Part shown: positions 52,021-60,927 of the stretch, piece by piece
Layout of the letters: every line of letters begins with the position of its first letter
Numbering within the stretch: the first letter of the stretch is position 1
From: JBBDMW01 sp040878005
Lineage (GTDB): Bacteria > Chloroflexota > Dehalococcoidia > Lucifugimonadales > Lucifugimonadaceae
Assembly: GCA_040878005.1 (NCBI GenBank)
Contig: JBBDMW010000075.1
Location: forward strand, 118,534 to 182,533
Direction of reading: 5' to 3'
Length of the DNA: 64,000 nucleotides
Translations under genes and position numbers: made by a program
The notes under the pieces: generated by a model
Seen by the model: the letters and a program-made list of their open reading frames with translations, nothing else
Told to the model about the DNA's origin: nothing
The model's database searches: none

Positions 52021-52179
52021 GACTTTCGCTCCACGTCTAAATGCACGGCCGCGCCGCGTTTTGCACAAGCAAAAATCTTATCACTTGTACTTGCGCGCGG
52101 CGTCGGTAGTTGTGAGTGACTCAATGCCAGGGGCAATCTGCGCCCGGGTCCTTACCTGCACTGCGCTGGTCTGCGTCTT

Positions 52180-53565
52180 TCAGACCCTCGCAGGTTCCTG
52201 CGTAGCGCTGGCGCGGCCCGGGTCTGGGCTGCCGTTGTCGAGCCGGAACGGCGGGTACTCATCTCGCGTCAACCCCGCGTATGCGATCACCCGGTAAACC
52301 CAGCGGTTCAAACCCATTACCAGGTCGAATATGTCCGCGGGATACCGGCCCGTGAACAACAGGACAACGGCTGCAATCAATACCAGCAGCCCAATTAACG
52401 CATCGAACGCCCAGACCAGCAGGTAGTGCGGTATGGCGAGGAGCCACCACTTGATGAGTACAAGCCCCCTCGAAAGCTCCGCCGGGTACTCCACATGCAG
52501 GTTCGCAGGGTAGTCCGCGTCGTGAAGCGTGAAAGGCGGATAACGGTCCGTGCCGAGCACGCCGGTGCTCATCGGGCCAAACGCGTAGAAGGCAACCCGC
52601 CAGCTCCATCGCATCACGCCGACGTTGAACTCGAAGATTGCCCTCGGGTACCGCCCGTTGATGAGGATCCCGAAGAATGCGATGACTGTCAGAACGAAGA
52701 AGGTGATCCACAGGAACGAGAGCACAATGTAGTGCGGTATTGCCAGGACCCACTTCACCAGCCAGTGCCAACGGCTTAGCCCCGGGTCCAGTGCGCCTTC
52801 CACCAGGACGGGATAGTTCCCGGGCCGGACAGGAGGCTCGCCGGTTGCGGCCGGACCTGGGCGACTAAGATCCGTAATTCCAGCCGAGTTGGGTGGCGGG
52901 GCGTTCGGATCCCTTCGTACCGCATAGACCAGCAGCAGCGCTGCGACCACTGCAACCAGGACTCCGGCGACGGTCAGGATGATGCCTATCGGGAGAAGGA
53001 TGCGGAGCTGGGCGGCGCCCCTCGCGTCAACGTCCACTCCCTGGGAAGCATCGGCGTTCATGACCACCACTGTCCATCCGCCGGGTTCCACGTCCCATGT
53101 GATGGTCTGTTCCCCGGCGCCTTCGGCCGAAACTACCCAGAAATCCTGGTCGCCGGGAGCGGCGTCGGGAGCGCCGCCGGAGAACGACCGGTATTCCACG
53201 TCCGTACGGCCAGGCCCCATCCTCGTGATCACGTCACGGGCGACCTCTGACAGGTAGTCATCAACGTCACCAGAGGGACCAATGCCCACGAAGACCGGTG
53301 CGCCATCGTCCGGTTCGGCATCGATGCGCATTGCTGCCAGACCCGCCGGCCACCAGTCCCCGGGCTGCACAACGACATCAATGTCTTCTGATACCAGGGC
53401 GTACCCATCTGACTCAAGCTCAAACGTCGGGCTGCTTATGTAACCCTCATCGTCGCCCAGCGCCGTTTGAAGGACTATCAGCATCACGCCTGCAATGAGA
53501 AGCCCCACAGCGGCCAGGCTGAGCAGTGATCCAATTACGGCAGCAATGATTTTTCCCGTGCTCAT
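52180..53565 (-). CDS. DUF4389 domain-containing membrane protein
   Basis: 461 residues. An N-terminal helix (about 8-32), an extracytoplasmic domain (35-190) and a helix at 195-220 precede two tandem DUF4389 units (about 260-350 and 365-445). Each unit has W-L-x-x-IPHY, then RYP-x-x-IFxFxxGxxRW, then aYPPFxL (HWLVKWVLAIPHYIVL and LIKWWLLAIPHYLLVW). The function is unknown; family proteins are common in actinobacteria and Chloroflexota. Start is an ATG; weak context. Confidence 0.88.
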   Translation of the reverse strand: MSTGKIIAAVIGSLLSLAAVGLLIAGVMLIVLQTALGDDEGYISSPTFELESDGYALVSEDIDVVVQPGDWWPAGLAAMRIDAEPDDGAPVFVGIGPSGDVDDYLSEVARDVITRMGPGRTDVEYRSFSGGAPDAAPGDQDFWVVSAEGAGEQTITWDVEPGGWTVVVMNADASQGVDVDARGAAQLRILLPIGIILTVAGVLVAVVAALLLVYAVRRDPNAPPPNSAGITDLSRPGPAATGEPPVRPGNYPVLVEGALDPGLSRWHWLVKWVLAIPHYIVLSFLWITFFVLTVIAFFGILINGRYPRAIFEFNVGVMRWSWRVAFYAFGPMSTGVLGTDRYPPFTLHDADYPANLHVEYPAELSRGLVLIKWWLLAIPHYLLVWAFDALIGLLVLIAAVVLLFTGRYPADIFDLVMGLNRWVYRVIAYAGLTRDEYPPFRLDNGSPDPGRASATQEPARV

Positions 53566-53848
53566 TTCAACTCAACCTCTTGCATCTGCTGCATTCGCGG
53601 TGGTGCCTGCCAGCCTTGGACGACACCGGCTGCCTCAACCCGGGGATATCGTTCCCGCGAGCCTAGCCCCTCCGCGGCTCATCTGTAACCCCCCAATGGT
53701 GCGGTCACAGAGCCGCTCTCGAAGCCCTATAAACGAGTCTAAACGGCTGGTCGCAGGGTCCTTGCTGTCACCGTCTGGTCGCCGGGATTAGGGACTGCCG
53801 GATAGACTGCGGGGGGGGAGATGTTCAACCGAGTGACGGAGGAAATAC

Positions 53849-54049
53849 ATGCAACCACGCTTCGTTCAGAGTCCGGCGTTCCGTGCATTGGTGGCGGTGC
53901 AGATTACCCTGCAGACCGCCGCGATGATTGACCTTGTCCGGCAGAAAAAACTCCGCAGGGGCCGCAAATGGATGTGGGCGCTGGTGATTCCCACCATCGG
54001 GATTGGGGGGCCGGTGGCCTACTGGTTCCTGGCCCGGCCCAGGCGTTAA
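53849..54049 (+). CDS. Small PLDc_N-type membrane protein
   Basis: 66 residues with two helices: ALVAVQITLQTAAMIDLV and WMWALVIPTIGIGGPVAYWFLA. The pattern of a first helix, a basic loop, then W-A-L-V-I-x-G-P-x-A-Y-F matches the phospholipase D-nuclease N-terminal domain (PF13396) that often exists alone. GGAGG seven to eight bases before the ATG supports translation. The role is unknown. Confidence 0.72.
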   Translation: MQPRFVQSPAFRALVAVQITLQTAAMIDLVRQKKLRRGRKWMWALVIPTIGIGGPVAYWFLARPRR

Positions 54050-54244
54050 CAACCCCGCCGGCAGACCTCGCCCGATGCTCAGGTTCGCCCTCCGCTCTCG
54101 CGGGCAATGTAAAGAGGGACGCATCATGCTGAAATAGACGCGCCCACGGACAAGCACGACGGGGAACCTGGCCGGTGCTTTCGTGAGGCACTCGGAAGGT
54201 GATCTGGGGTCGGGAGAGAAACAGCGAATCGCTGAGCGGATGAA

Positions 54245-54409
54245 ATGAAACCTATTGCCCAGAATCATGTGCTGGACAGTATTAGAGCATTCGCCCACAT
54301 CTTGTTCATCGGGATGATCGCCACCGGGGACTGCTACAACATCACATTCGTTCAGTGGGCCTCGTGAACCTTGGCGACCGCAGACTGGGCGAAAGTTTGC
54401 GGTCATCTC
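54245..54409 (+). pseudogene. Decayed N-terminal fragment of an MFS-type transporter
   Basis: From ATG 54245 the frame encodes about 40 residues ending FIGMIATGDCYNITFVQ, then shifts: the next frame continues VGLVNLGDRRLGES. Together this matches the first-helix region of a Chloroflexota-type MFS family (YYYNLTFVQLGL-DLG-R-like). No downstream helices are present before the ABC permease gene begins on the other strand at 54410. The fragment is probably a leftover of a deleted transporter gene. The remaining 54050-54244 stretch holds nothing recognisable. Confidence 0.35.
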
Positions 54410-55573
54410 TCACCCCTGGACTATCTTCCTGTGCAAAAGCCAACTGGATATGAACAGTAACAAAACAGCAAACGCTGCCAGCACGCCCAGTTCCGTGGTT
54501 ATGTCTGCAACCCCGCCACCATGCTCCAATAGCGTATTGAAGGCATCGTTGCCCCAGGCGTGAGGGGTTACGTGCGCAATAGTCTTGAGCGTCGCAGGGA
54601 AGATCTCAAGAGGCACCATGCTGCCTCCAATCGCTGCCGATCCCAGGCCTAACAGAACACCTGCCGCTGTCACCTGTTGCTCACTGTTAAAAAGGCTGCC
54701 CAGCAGCATTCCCGCACCTGCGCCCACCAAAGCGAACACCATCATCACCAGCACCGCAGCCAGCGGATGGCCCCAACCAACGCCGAAGAACAGCGCAGAG
54801 CCCGCCATAATAATCAGCCCCTGCAACAGGGCGATGCTATAGCGGCCGAGCGTCTCGCCGAGCAGGACAGTACGGACGGAAGTCGGGGTCGCAAGCATTC
54901 GCCGGGAGATGCCAAGGGTACGGGTCTCGATAAGCGCCACTGAGCCCGTAAGCGAAGTGAGGAATATGAACAGCAACAACTGCGAAGATGCACTGGCGGC
55001 AAATCCGCCACCCTCATCTGGCAGCACGTCTGCACCCACCGTGCTCACCGTGACTCCCACGGCCGGCAGTGTTCGTGCGATGTTCTCAGCCTGGGCAGTG
55101 GCTTGATCAAGTGGCGCCCCGGCCTCCTGCTCCGTGAACAAGGCAGCGCGCAAGACAAGGCTGTACTGGGACACCGAGGCATCGATTGTGGAACGGAGTT
55201 GAGGCGCCAGCGAATCCTGCCTGCCGAAATAGCGGATCGTGCTGGCTTCTCCGGCCCGAATCCCGGCCTCAAAGTTTGCAGGGAACATGATTGCCGCCTG
55301 CACTTGACCACGGCTCACCGCATCAACCAGTTCGTCCTCGCTGCTGAACGCGATCGTCTCGATGTTCTCTTCCGACTCAAGCACGCCAGTGATGCTCGTG
55401 CTCAGTTGATCACCTGCGGCATCGTAAACGCCCACCTTAGGCCCGAACGTGCCGCCAAAAACCGAGCCGAGAAGCAGGATAAGCAACATCGGCAAAATGA
55501 TGACGAAGAATATGTTTGATCGCACCCGGAACAATCGCTGCAGGTTGTTCTGGGCTATTGCGAGGGCTTTCAT
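54410..55573 (-). CDS. ABC-2 type transporter permease (second of two)
   Basis: 387-residue membrane subunit: one N-terminal helix (FFVIILPMLLILLLGSVFGG), an external domain of about 140 residues, then six helices from about residue 190, with GSMVPLEIFPATLKTIAHVTPH as the ABC-2 signature. The start ATG at 55571-55573 overlaps the stop of the preceding permease (ATGA). Works as heterodimer with that permease and the ATPase. Last gene of the unit. Confidence 0.9.
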   Translation of the reverse strand: MKALAIAQNNLQRLFRVRSNIFFVIILPMLLILLLGSVFGGTFGPKVGVYDAAGDQLSTSITGVLESEENIETIAFSSEDELVDAVSRGQVQAAIMFPANFEAGIRAGEASTIRYFGRQDSLAPQLRSTIDASVSQYSLVLRAALFTEQEAGAPLDQATAQAENIARTLPAVGVTVSTVGADVLPDEGGGFAASASSQLLLFIFLTSLTGSVALIETRTLGISRRMLATPTSVRTVLLGETLGRYSIALLQGLIIMAGSALFFGVGWGHPLAAVLVMMVFALVGAGAGMLLGSLFNSEQQVTAAGVLLGLGSAAIGGSMVPLEIFPATLKTIAHVTPHAWGNDAFNTLLEHGGGVADITTELGVLAAFAVLLLFISSWLLHRKIVQG

Positions 55574-56742
55574 TGCTCCACTGTCTTTCCAAGCCGTAGT
55601 GAAGCGGCTGTGCCAGTCACTGCTGCGAACGCCAGGATCGCCAGCACCGGGAGCCAAATGTCGCTGAGGCCACCGCCGCCCTGGAGATTGCCCAGACCGC
55701 GCAAGAACCAGGCGTGCGGCGTGACAAGGCTGAGGGATTCGATGACTCCGCCAGCCTGTGCTACTGGGAAGAAGCTGCCGCCGAGCATGCCCAGGACGAG
55801 CGCCACCACGGACTGGGCATTGCCTGCCTGTTCGGAGGTTTTTGCAAATGAGGCTATCAGTGACATGACAGCCACCGCTGCGACGACGCCGGCCACGATC
55901 AGCACTCCGACACCTAGCGCATTGCCCCAGTTGGCTCCAATGAGATAGGTGGACGCCAGGGCGAGCACCGCCATGCTGATGATGCCCAGTACAAAGGAGG
56001 TAAGGAGCTTGCCAATGATTATCGAAGCCCGCGAAACAGGCGCTGCCAACAGGCGGCTCATGGTGCCTTGCTTCTTCTCATCCAGGATTCCGCTCACACC
56101 GAACTGTACGGTGAAAAACAGGAAGAACACCGCGATGCCGGCGGCGAAGAACGTTTCGGTGTCCAATTCGCTGCGAGATGCAGAAACGTCCTCGATGACG
56201 ATCGGGTCGGGGAACGCCGCGGCCCGTTGCGCAAGCTCCTGGAAGTCTATATCGCTGAGGTTCATAGCGGCCGTGGCGACCGATACCTGTACAGCACGTA
56301 CCTGGTTGATGAAAGTCCCGGCGATGGACTGCGCAACAGAGGTGGCGATCTGCTGGTCCACATTGCCGAGCACCTGTATCTCGGCAGGCTGGTTCGACAT
56401 CACCGATTGTGAGAATCCCTCAGGCACAACGAAGGTCGCCTGCACATCACCGTCGGCAGCAAGTTGCCGTCCTTCTTCCAACGCGTCCACAGTCGTCAAC
56501 TCAATGACGCCGTTAGATTCGAGATGGCCCAGCAGCTCTTGGGTAAAGCTTTGAGAAATATCACCCTGGTCAAGGTCGACGACTGCGTACCTGAAGGTGA
56601 CCGAGCCTCCGCTGACTCCGCTGAGGGTCTGGCTGAATATGAATGCGAGCGCCAGTGGCACTACAACGGCGATCAGCAACGCTGATCGGTCTCTCATTCG
56701 TTGCTTCAGGTCGTTGGCCGTGATGACCAGCACAGCACGCAA
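55570..56742 (-). CDS. ABC-2 type transporter permease (first of two)
   Basis: 390 residues with the same layout as its partner: a first helix (LLIAVVVPLALAFIF), an external domain of about 160 residues and six helices from about residue 185, ending in the GGSFFPVAQAGGVIESLSLVTPH block. The TTG start is three bases after the ATPase stop, giving tight coupling. Confidence 0.9.
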   Translation of the reverse strand: MRAVLVITANDLKQRMRDRSALLIAVVVPLALAFIFSQTLSGVSGGSVTFRYAVVDLDQGDISQSFTQELLGHLESNGVIELTTVDALEEGRQLAADGDVQATFVVPEGFSQSVMSNQPAEIQVLGNVDQQIATSVAQSIAGTFINQVRAVQVSVATAAMNLSDIDFQELAQRAAAFPDPIVIEDVSASRSELDTETFFAAGIAVFFLFFTVQFGVSGILDEKKQGTMSRLLAAPVSRASIIIGKLLTSFVLGIISMAVLALASTYLIGANWGNALGVGVLIVAGVVAAVAVMSLIASFAKTSEQAGNAQSVVALVLGMLGGSFFPVAQAGGVIESLSLVTPHAWFLRGLGNLQGGGGLSDIWLPVLAILAFAAVTGTAASLRLGKTVEQ

Positions 56743-56745
56743 AGG

Positions 56746-57735
56746 TTAGTCCCTCAGAGCCTTGCCGGTTAGGTGGAGGAACACCGCCTCCAGGTCAGGC
56801 TCCGTTACATCAATGCTGCGGACCTGCACGCCCGCTTCAGCGAGAGTCGTTATTAGCTGGGGCAGCGCGCTGCGGGCCCCGTCCACGATCATTGTGATGC
56901 CATCGTCGCCCACACTCGCCTCGCGTGTGGAGTTATTGCGGCGTACGGCGGTGGCCCCGGCCTCGAGATCTCCGGTAGCTGTGACCTGTATCCGGTCATG
57001 CTCGCCTACCAGGTCAACCAATTCCCGCTGCGTGCCTTCTGCCTTCAGTTCACCGGAATCAATGATTCCGACGCGGTCGCATAGCCGTTCCGCCTCTTCC
57101 ATGTAATGGGTGGTGTAAAGCACCGCCATGCCCTCACTGCTGAGCCGGCCGACGCTTTCGAGGATGGAATTGCGGCTTTGAGGGTCTACGCCAACAGTTG
57201 GTTCGTCCAGGATCAGCAGCTTTGGCCGGTGGATGAGGCCAAGGCCGACGTTGAGGCGCCGCTTCATGCCGCCGGAGTAGGTTTTCACCAGGTCGCCAGC
57301 GCGGTCAGCCAGGCCGACGGTATCCAGGACTTCTCCGATCCTGGATTTTGCTTCGGAGCGTGGAATGCCATACAGGCGTGCGAAGAAAGTGAGGTTTTCA
57401 CGGGCGCTCAGGTCCGGATAAACGGCGATTTCCTGTGGAACGTAGCCGATGCGGCTCTTCAGTCCCACGCTTCCGGGCGTCATGCGTTCGCCGTCGATCA
57501 TTATTTCGCCAGCGTCACGGTTCAGCAGACCACATACCATCGCGATGGTCGTCGTCTTCCCGGCGCCGTTTGGTCCAAGCAGCCCGTAGGTTTCACCCGG
57601 TGAAATGTGGAACGAGACGTTGTTGACCGCGACCAGGTCTCCGTAGGATTTGCGCAGACCTTCGCAGGAAAGAACCGGCGTCGAAGTAGCGTTGGAGGTG
57701 CGTGCCTCGTCGTTCGCGAATGCTGACCGGGCCAT
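56746..57735 (-). CDS. ABC transporter ATP-binding protein (DrrA-like)
   Basis: 329 residues. Walker A GPNGAGKTTT, signature YSGGMKRRLN, Walker B LLILDEPTVGVD and switch His in VLYTTHYMEEAE are intact; the C-terminal extension of about 90 residues with a TVTATGD-like segment is typical of DrrA-type exporters. First gene of a three-gene exporter unit (ATPase, two permeases). The substrate is unknown; drug or lipid export is likely. Confidence 0.94.
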   Translation of the reverse strand: MARSAFANDEARTSNATSTPVLSCEGLRKSYGDLVAVNNVSFHISPGETYGLLGPNGAGKTTTIAMVCGLLNRDAGEIMIDGERMTPGSVGLKSRIGYVPQEIAVYPDLSARENLTFFARLYGIPRSEAKSRIGEVLDTVGLADRAGDLVKTYSGGMKRRLNVGLGLIHRPKLLILDEPTVGVDPQSRNSILESVGRLSSEGMAVLYTTHYMEEAERLCDRVGIIDSGELKAEGTQRELVDLVGEHDRIQVTATGDLEAGATAVRRNNSTREASVGDDGITMIVDGARSALPQLITTLAEAGVQVRSIDVTEPDLEAVFLHLTGKALRD

Positions 57736-58029
57736 GCGTCATCCTAGTGCCAGAGGTGTTGCCGAAGGGTCGCAAGCAAACTCTATGCCGTCAAGGTGTA
57801 AAAGAAATGTCCGGCGTAAATGATCTCTTAGGTACTGCTTGGCGTAACCCGATCCAGCACCAGATGCAGATGTCCAGTTAACCTTTGATGCGACGGCGCT
57901 GGGACTCACTCCCGGTCAACGTCTCATGCGTCAGTTGATTCAGACCCTCATTGTTGCGGCGCCTGCGCCGCTAATCGTGCGACCGATGCCGAAGCCAGCA
58001 GCGCGTATCACGGATGGCATCGGCGTGTT

Positions 58030-58067
58030 GCCTGCGTGCCGCCTCCAACACAAAGCGGCACGCAGGC
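58030..58067 (-). terminator. 13-bp hairpin downstream of lpd
   Basis: GCCTGCGTGCCGC (58030-58042) pairs perfectly with GCGGCACGCAGGC (58055-58067), 12-base loop. It follows the lpd stop by 13 bases but has no T tract. A second palindrome, GCGGCGC-CT-GCGCCGC, lies near 57957. Otherwise the gap 57736-58079 holds nothing recognised. Confidence 0.65.
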
Positions 58068-58079
58068 ATGAGTATATCG

Positions 58080-59486
58080 TCAGGCGTGAATCGCTTCGCC
58101 TGTTACTGCCAGGCCGGCTTCTTTCACCGCCTCTGACAGCGTTGGGTGTGCGTGAGTCAGCGCGCCCAGTTCCAGGTTGGTGCCTTCCAGCAACTTCAGC
58201 ATGCCTACCTCGGCGATCAGCTCTGTAACGTCGGGGCCAATCATGTGTGCGCCGATGATCTCGCCGGTGCCGGCATCGGTGATCATCTTTACAAACCCCT
58301 CGTAATCGCCGATGGCCACAGCCTTGCCTGCTCCCCGGAACGGGAACTTGCCGACCTTTACCTCTATGCCCTGCTCCTTCGCCTGGGCCTCGGTGAGGCC
58401 AATGCTGGCGATCTGCGGCTGGCAGTACGTGCAGCGCGGCATGTCCATGTAGTCGTCAATCTCAAGCGGATCGTGCCCGGCGATCGTCTCCGCGGCGATC
58501 ACGCCCTGCGTGAACGCCACGTGCGCCAGCGGCAGCTTGCCGTTCACATCGCCCACTGCGTACACGCCGCCCACATTGGTGCGCATGCGCTTGTCCACCG
58601 TGATGAACCCACGCTCCGTTTCCACGCCCACTTCTTCCAGGCCAATGCCGTCCGTATTCGGCTGGACGCCCACGCCCAGCAGCACCATGTCGCACTCGAA
58701 CTCTGCGGCCTTGCCATCGACCTCATACTTCACCACGCTACCCTTGCCGTTGTCCTCCACGCCCTGCACATTCGCGCTTACGGCAAACTTGATGTCCTGC
58801 TTCTTGAACGCCCGCTCCAGCGCCACCGAGATCTCCTCGTCCTCCTTGGGGACAAGGTGAGGCAGCACCTCGAACAGCATCACGTCCACGCCGTACGACT
58901 TGAAGTAGTAGGCGAACTCCACGCCGATGGCGCTGGCGCCCACTATGCCGATGGCCTTGGGCTTCTCACGCAGTTCAAGCGCCTGGCGGCTGGTGATGAT
59001 CTTCTTGCCGTCTATCTCCAGGTTCGGCAGGCTGCGGGGGCGAGCGCCGGTTGCAACCACTATGTTCTTGCCGGTCAGGGTCGGGCCGCCTTCTACCCGC
59101 ACCTTGGTGCTGCTCTCAAGCACGCCCTTGCCTTCGAACACCTCGATCTTGTGCTTGCGGAACAGGAAGCCCACTCCCTGTGTCAGCGTGGACGAGACCT
59201 TGCGGCTGCGGTCCACGGCCTTCCCCATGTCAGCGGAGAAGTTGTCGAACGAGAACCCCCATTCGTCGGCGTCGTTAATCTGGTTCACCAGCTCGGCGTT
59301 CTTCAGCAGCGACTTGGACGGAATGCAGCCCCAGTTAAGGCATACGCCGCCGATGCCGCCGATGCCCGTGCCGTCGTCCTTTTCGACAACGGCTGTCTTC
59401 AGGCCAAGCTGTGCGCCGCGGATGGCGGCATGGTATCCGCCGGGGCCGGCGCCAATCACCACGAGATCAAAGTCGGTGTCAGGCAT
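58080..59486 (-). CDS. lpdA: Dihydrolipoyl dehydrogenase
   Basis: 468-residue flavoenzyme that reoxidises the lipoyl arm of 2-oxoacid dehydrogenase or glycine cleavage complexes. FAD motif GAGPGGYHAA, redox pair GGVCLNWGCIPSK, NAD motif GASAIGVEFAY, second FAD motif YAVGDVNG and the catalytic HAHPTLSEAVKEA are complete. An extra GTGIGGI precedes the redox loop, seen in some Gram-positive-like Lpds. ATG 59484-59486 is chosen over an upstream ATG 24 bases away. No E1/E2 genes are nearby, so it probably serves complexes encoded elsewhere. Confidence 0.95.
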   Translation of the reverse strand: MPDTDFDLVVIGAGPGGYHAAIRGAQLGLKTAVVEKDDGTGIGGIGGVCLNWGCIPSKSLLKNAELVNQINDADEWGFSFDNFSADMGKAVDRSRKVSSTLTQGVGFLFRKHKIEVFEGKGVLESSTKVRVEGGPTLTGKNIVVATGARPRSLPNLEIDGKKIITSRQALELREKPKAIGIVGASAIGVEFAYYFKSYGVDVMLFEVLPHLVPKEDEEISVALERAFKKQDIKFAVSANVQGVEDNGKGSVVKYEVDGKAAEFECDMVLLGVGVQPNTDGIGLEEVGVETERGFITVDKRMRTNVGGVYAVGDVNGKLPLAHVAFTQGVIAAETIAGHDPLEIDDYMDMPRCTYCQPQIASIGLTEAQAKEQGIEVKVGKFPFRGAGKAVAIGDYEGFVKMITDAGTGEIIGAHMIGPDVTELIAEVGMLKLLEGTNLELGALTHAHPTLSEAVKEAGLAVTGEAIHA

Positions 59487-59569
59487 TCGAGAGCGATCCT
59501 TAAGCTTCAAGTATTTAAAGGGACGTTGGGATTATAACCGCGCATGCCGGATTGGTTTTTGCATGACTT

Positions 59570-59627
59570 GTTTCTACTCCGCCTACGGCGTCGGACACTC
59601 TGCGAGGTTCGCCTGTCGGCTCAGGGT
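59570..59627 (-). repeat. Dispersed intergenic repeat, family 2, copy C
   Basis: On the minus strand the element reads ACCCTGAGCCGACAGGCGAA, then CCTCGCAGAGTGTCCGACGC and a GCGGAGTA end. It is the inverted counterpart of 60612-60713. It lies just upstream of lpd. A perfect hairpin GGCCGCC-GTTT-GGCGGCC follows at about 59629-59646. Confidence 0.8.
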
Positions 59628-59660
59628 GTGGCCGCCGTTTGGCGGCCATGTTCCCCACGT

Positions 59661-59696
59661 CCACACCAGGTCTCTCCGCTTCGGTCGAGACGACAT
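59661..59696 (+). repeat. Dispersed intergenic repeat, family 1, copy
   Basis: 36-base element CCACACCAGGTCTCTCCGCT plus the TTCGGTCGAGACGACAT end; inverted relative to 14022-14057. Confidence 0.85.
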
Positions 59697-59929
59697 GTTG
59701 GTAAGTCGGTAGCTTGATTAAGGCGTTGTGCGGTTTGGTGCCTGGCCATGAGCACTTGGGCCGCATTTTGCCTGCCACTGTCTTTCTCGTTGCCTGTTTT
59801 CTCTGTCCCTCCATTTCAATATACGTACGTTTGTTCTGGTTGTCAAGATGTTGTGGCGGGGGCGTTTTTGGGGATGGGTGCGGGTGATTATGACGAAGTG
59901 TTGGTGTAAAACGATGGCCCAAGACCACC

Positions 59930-59965
59930 CCACACCAGGTCTCTCCGCTTCGGTCGAGACGACAT
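59930..59965 (+). repeat. Dispersed intergenic repeat, family 1, copy
   Basis: Identical core to 59661-59696 over 36 bases. The 59487-60129 gap contains no gene; it holds this element, copies at 59570, 59661 and 60019, and A+T-variable filler. Confidence 0.85.
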
Positions 59966-60018
59966 GGTGGTGGTGGTGACGTGGTAGTTGGACTGGGTCG
60001 TTGGTGGTGTGGATGCGC

Positions 60019-60052
60019 GAGGAGAGATCCTTCGCTTTGCTCAGGATGACAT
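60019..60052 (+). repeat. Third repeat type, single copy here
   Basis: GAGGAGAGATCCTTCGCTTT followed by GCTCAGGATGACAT. It ends in GACAT like family 1 and is surrounded by them, suggesting one class of short dispersed elements. Only one copy is in this window. Confidence 0.55.
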
Positions 60053-60129
60053 CGCGGTGGTAGGTGGTTGGAGTTTTTCGCCGGGAGGGCAGCCACGCAG
60101 GGCTGCCCCTACCTGACGTTCCGAGGGTG

Positions 60130-60357
60130 TCAGACTCGGGTGGCTATGAAGGCCAGGCGCAGGACCAGTGCCACTACTGTGCCGATTATGGCTGCTATGG
60201 TGAGGCCTATGAGGAATACGAGGGCGAACGGGAGCCAGTGGTCGGGGCATGCCCGCTCCTGATAGCAGAGGAAGATGGATGCGCCTGCGTATCCGATGGA
60301 CATGACGATGCCGAATAGCAGACCCACTATCGCCCCAATAACGGCAGATCGCCTCAA
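60130..60357 (-). CDS. Small membrane protein, 75 aa
   Basis: Two transmembrane helices, AVIGAIVGLLFGIVMSIGYA and FALVFLIGLTIAAIIGTVVALVL, joined by a loop with two cysteines (FLCYQERACPDHW) that could form a disulfide outside the membrane. The TTG start has GGAG seven bases upstream. No family recognised. Confidence 0.6.
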   Translation of the reverse strand: MRRSAVIGAIVGLLFGIVMSIGYAGASIFLCYQERACPDHWLPFALVFLIGLTIAAIIGTVVALVLRLAFIATRV

Positions 60358-60611
60358 TCAATGACTCCTCGTTGTAAACCGCAGGTTGAAAGCCGCGTTC
60401 AATCTTACGTGCCGTTGTGGCCAGTTGGTGGGGGTTTCGTTGTGGGCGACGTGGGTTGTGGAGGAGAGGCGGGAACGCTGGGCAGCATGTCCACTGGCCT
60501 CCCAGTCCGTAGACAGAACTGCCACGAAAGTCAGCAGCAGCCGGCTCACGCCGGACCACGAACCAGACCAACAAAATAAAAGGACGCACAGAGTGCGTCC
60601 TCACCGAGCCG

Positions 60612-60713
60612 ACCCTGAGCCGATAGGCGAACCTCGCAGAGTGTCCGAGCCGGAGGTGAGTAAAAGCTGGAGCCTCGAAGAGTGTCCGACGCCGAAGGCG
60701 GAGTATAAACAGG
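60612..60713 (+). repeat. Dispersed intergenic repeat, family 2, tandem partial copies
   Basis: Two related parts: 60612-60648 (ACCCTGAGCCGATAGGCGAA, then CCTCGCAGAGTGTCCGA) and 60672-60713 (GCCTCGAAGAGTGTCCGACG, then CCGAAGGCGGAGTA). The first pairs with the inverted copy at 59570-59627, the second shares the GTGTCCGACGCCG core. The gap 60358-60927 has no gene. Confidence 0.75.
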
Positions 60714-60821
60714 AAGGGAATGAAGCGTCACATGACGAAGATGCCACGCGCCCACAACCGAATAGTCCCGACGCCGTTTATTGGGAACGCCGGCAAAAAA
60801 CCATGACGCCAAAAACCCCAT

Positions 60822-60857
60822 CCGCACCAGGTCTCTCCGCTCCGGTCGAGACAACAT
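60822..60857 (+). repeat. Dispersed intergenic repeat, family 1, copy
   Basis: 36 bases, CCGCACCAGGTCTCTCCGCT, then CCGGTCGAGACAACAT; three substitutions from the copies at 59661 and 59930. Confidence 0.8.
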
Positions 60858-60927
60858 CGTGGTGAGGCGAAGTGGCGGAAGTGTTTCGTTATGGGGATTG
60901 GCAGGCCGGCGCCCTACCGCCCCTGTC

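Noticed and set aside
58146..59537. Long plus-strand open frame opposite lpd (463 codons)
   Set aside because: It is fully antisense to a perfect dihydrolipoyl dehydrogenase and has His/Leu/Ala-skewed composition typical of a shadow frame in G+C-rich DNA.
59570..60857. CRISPR array in the repeat-rich zone
   Set aside because: Repeats are irregularly spaced, occur in both orientations and have no uniform spacers or cas genes.
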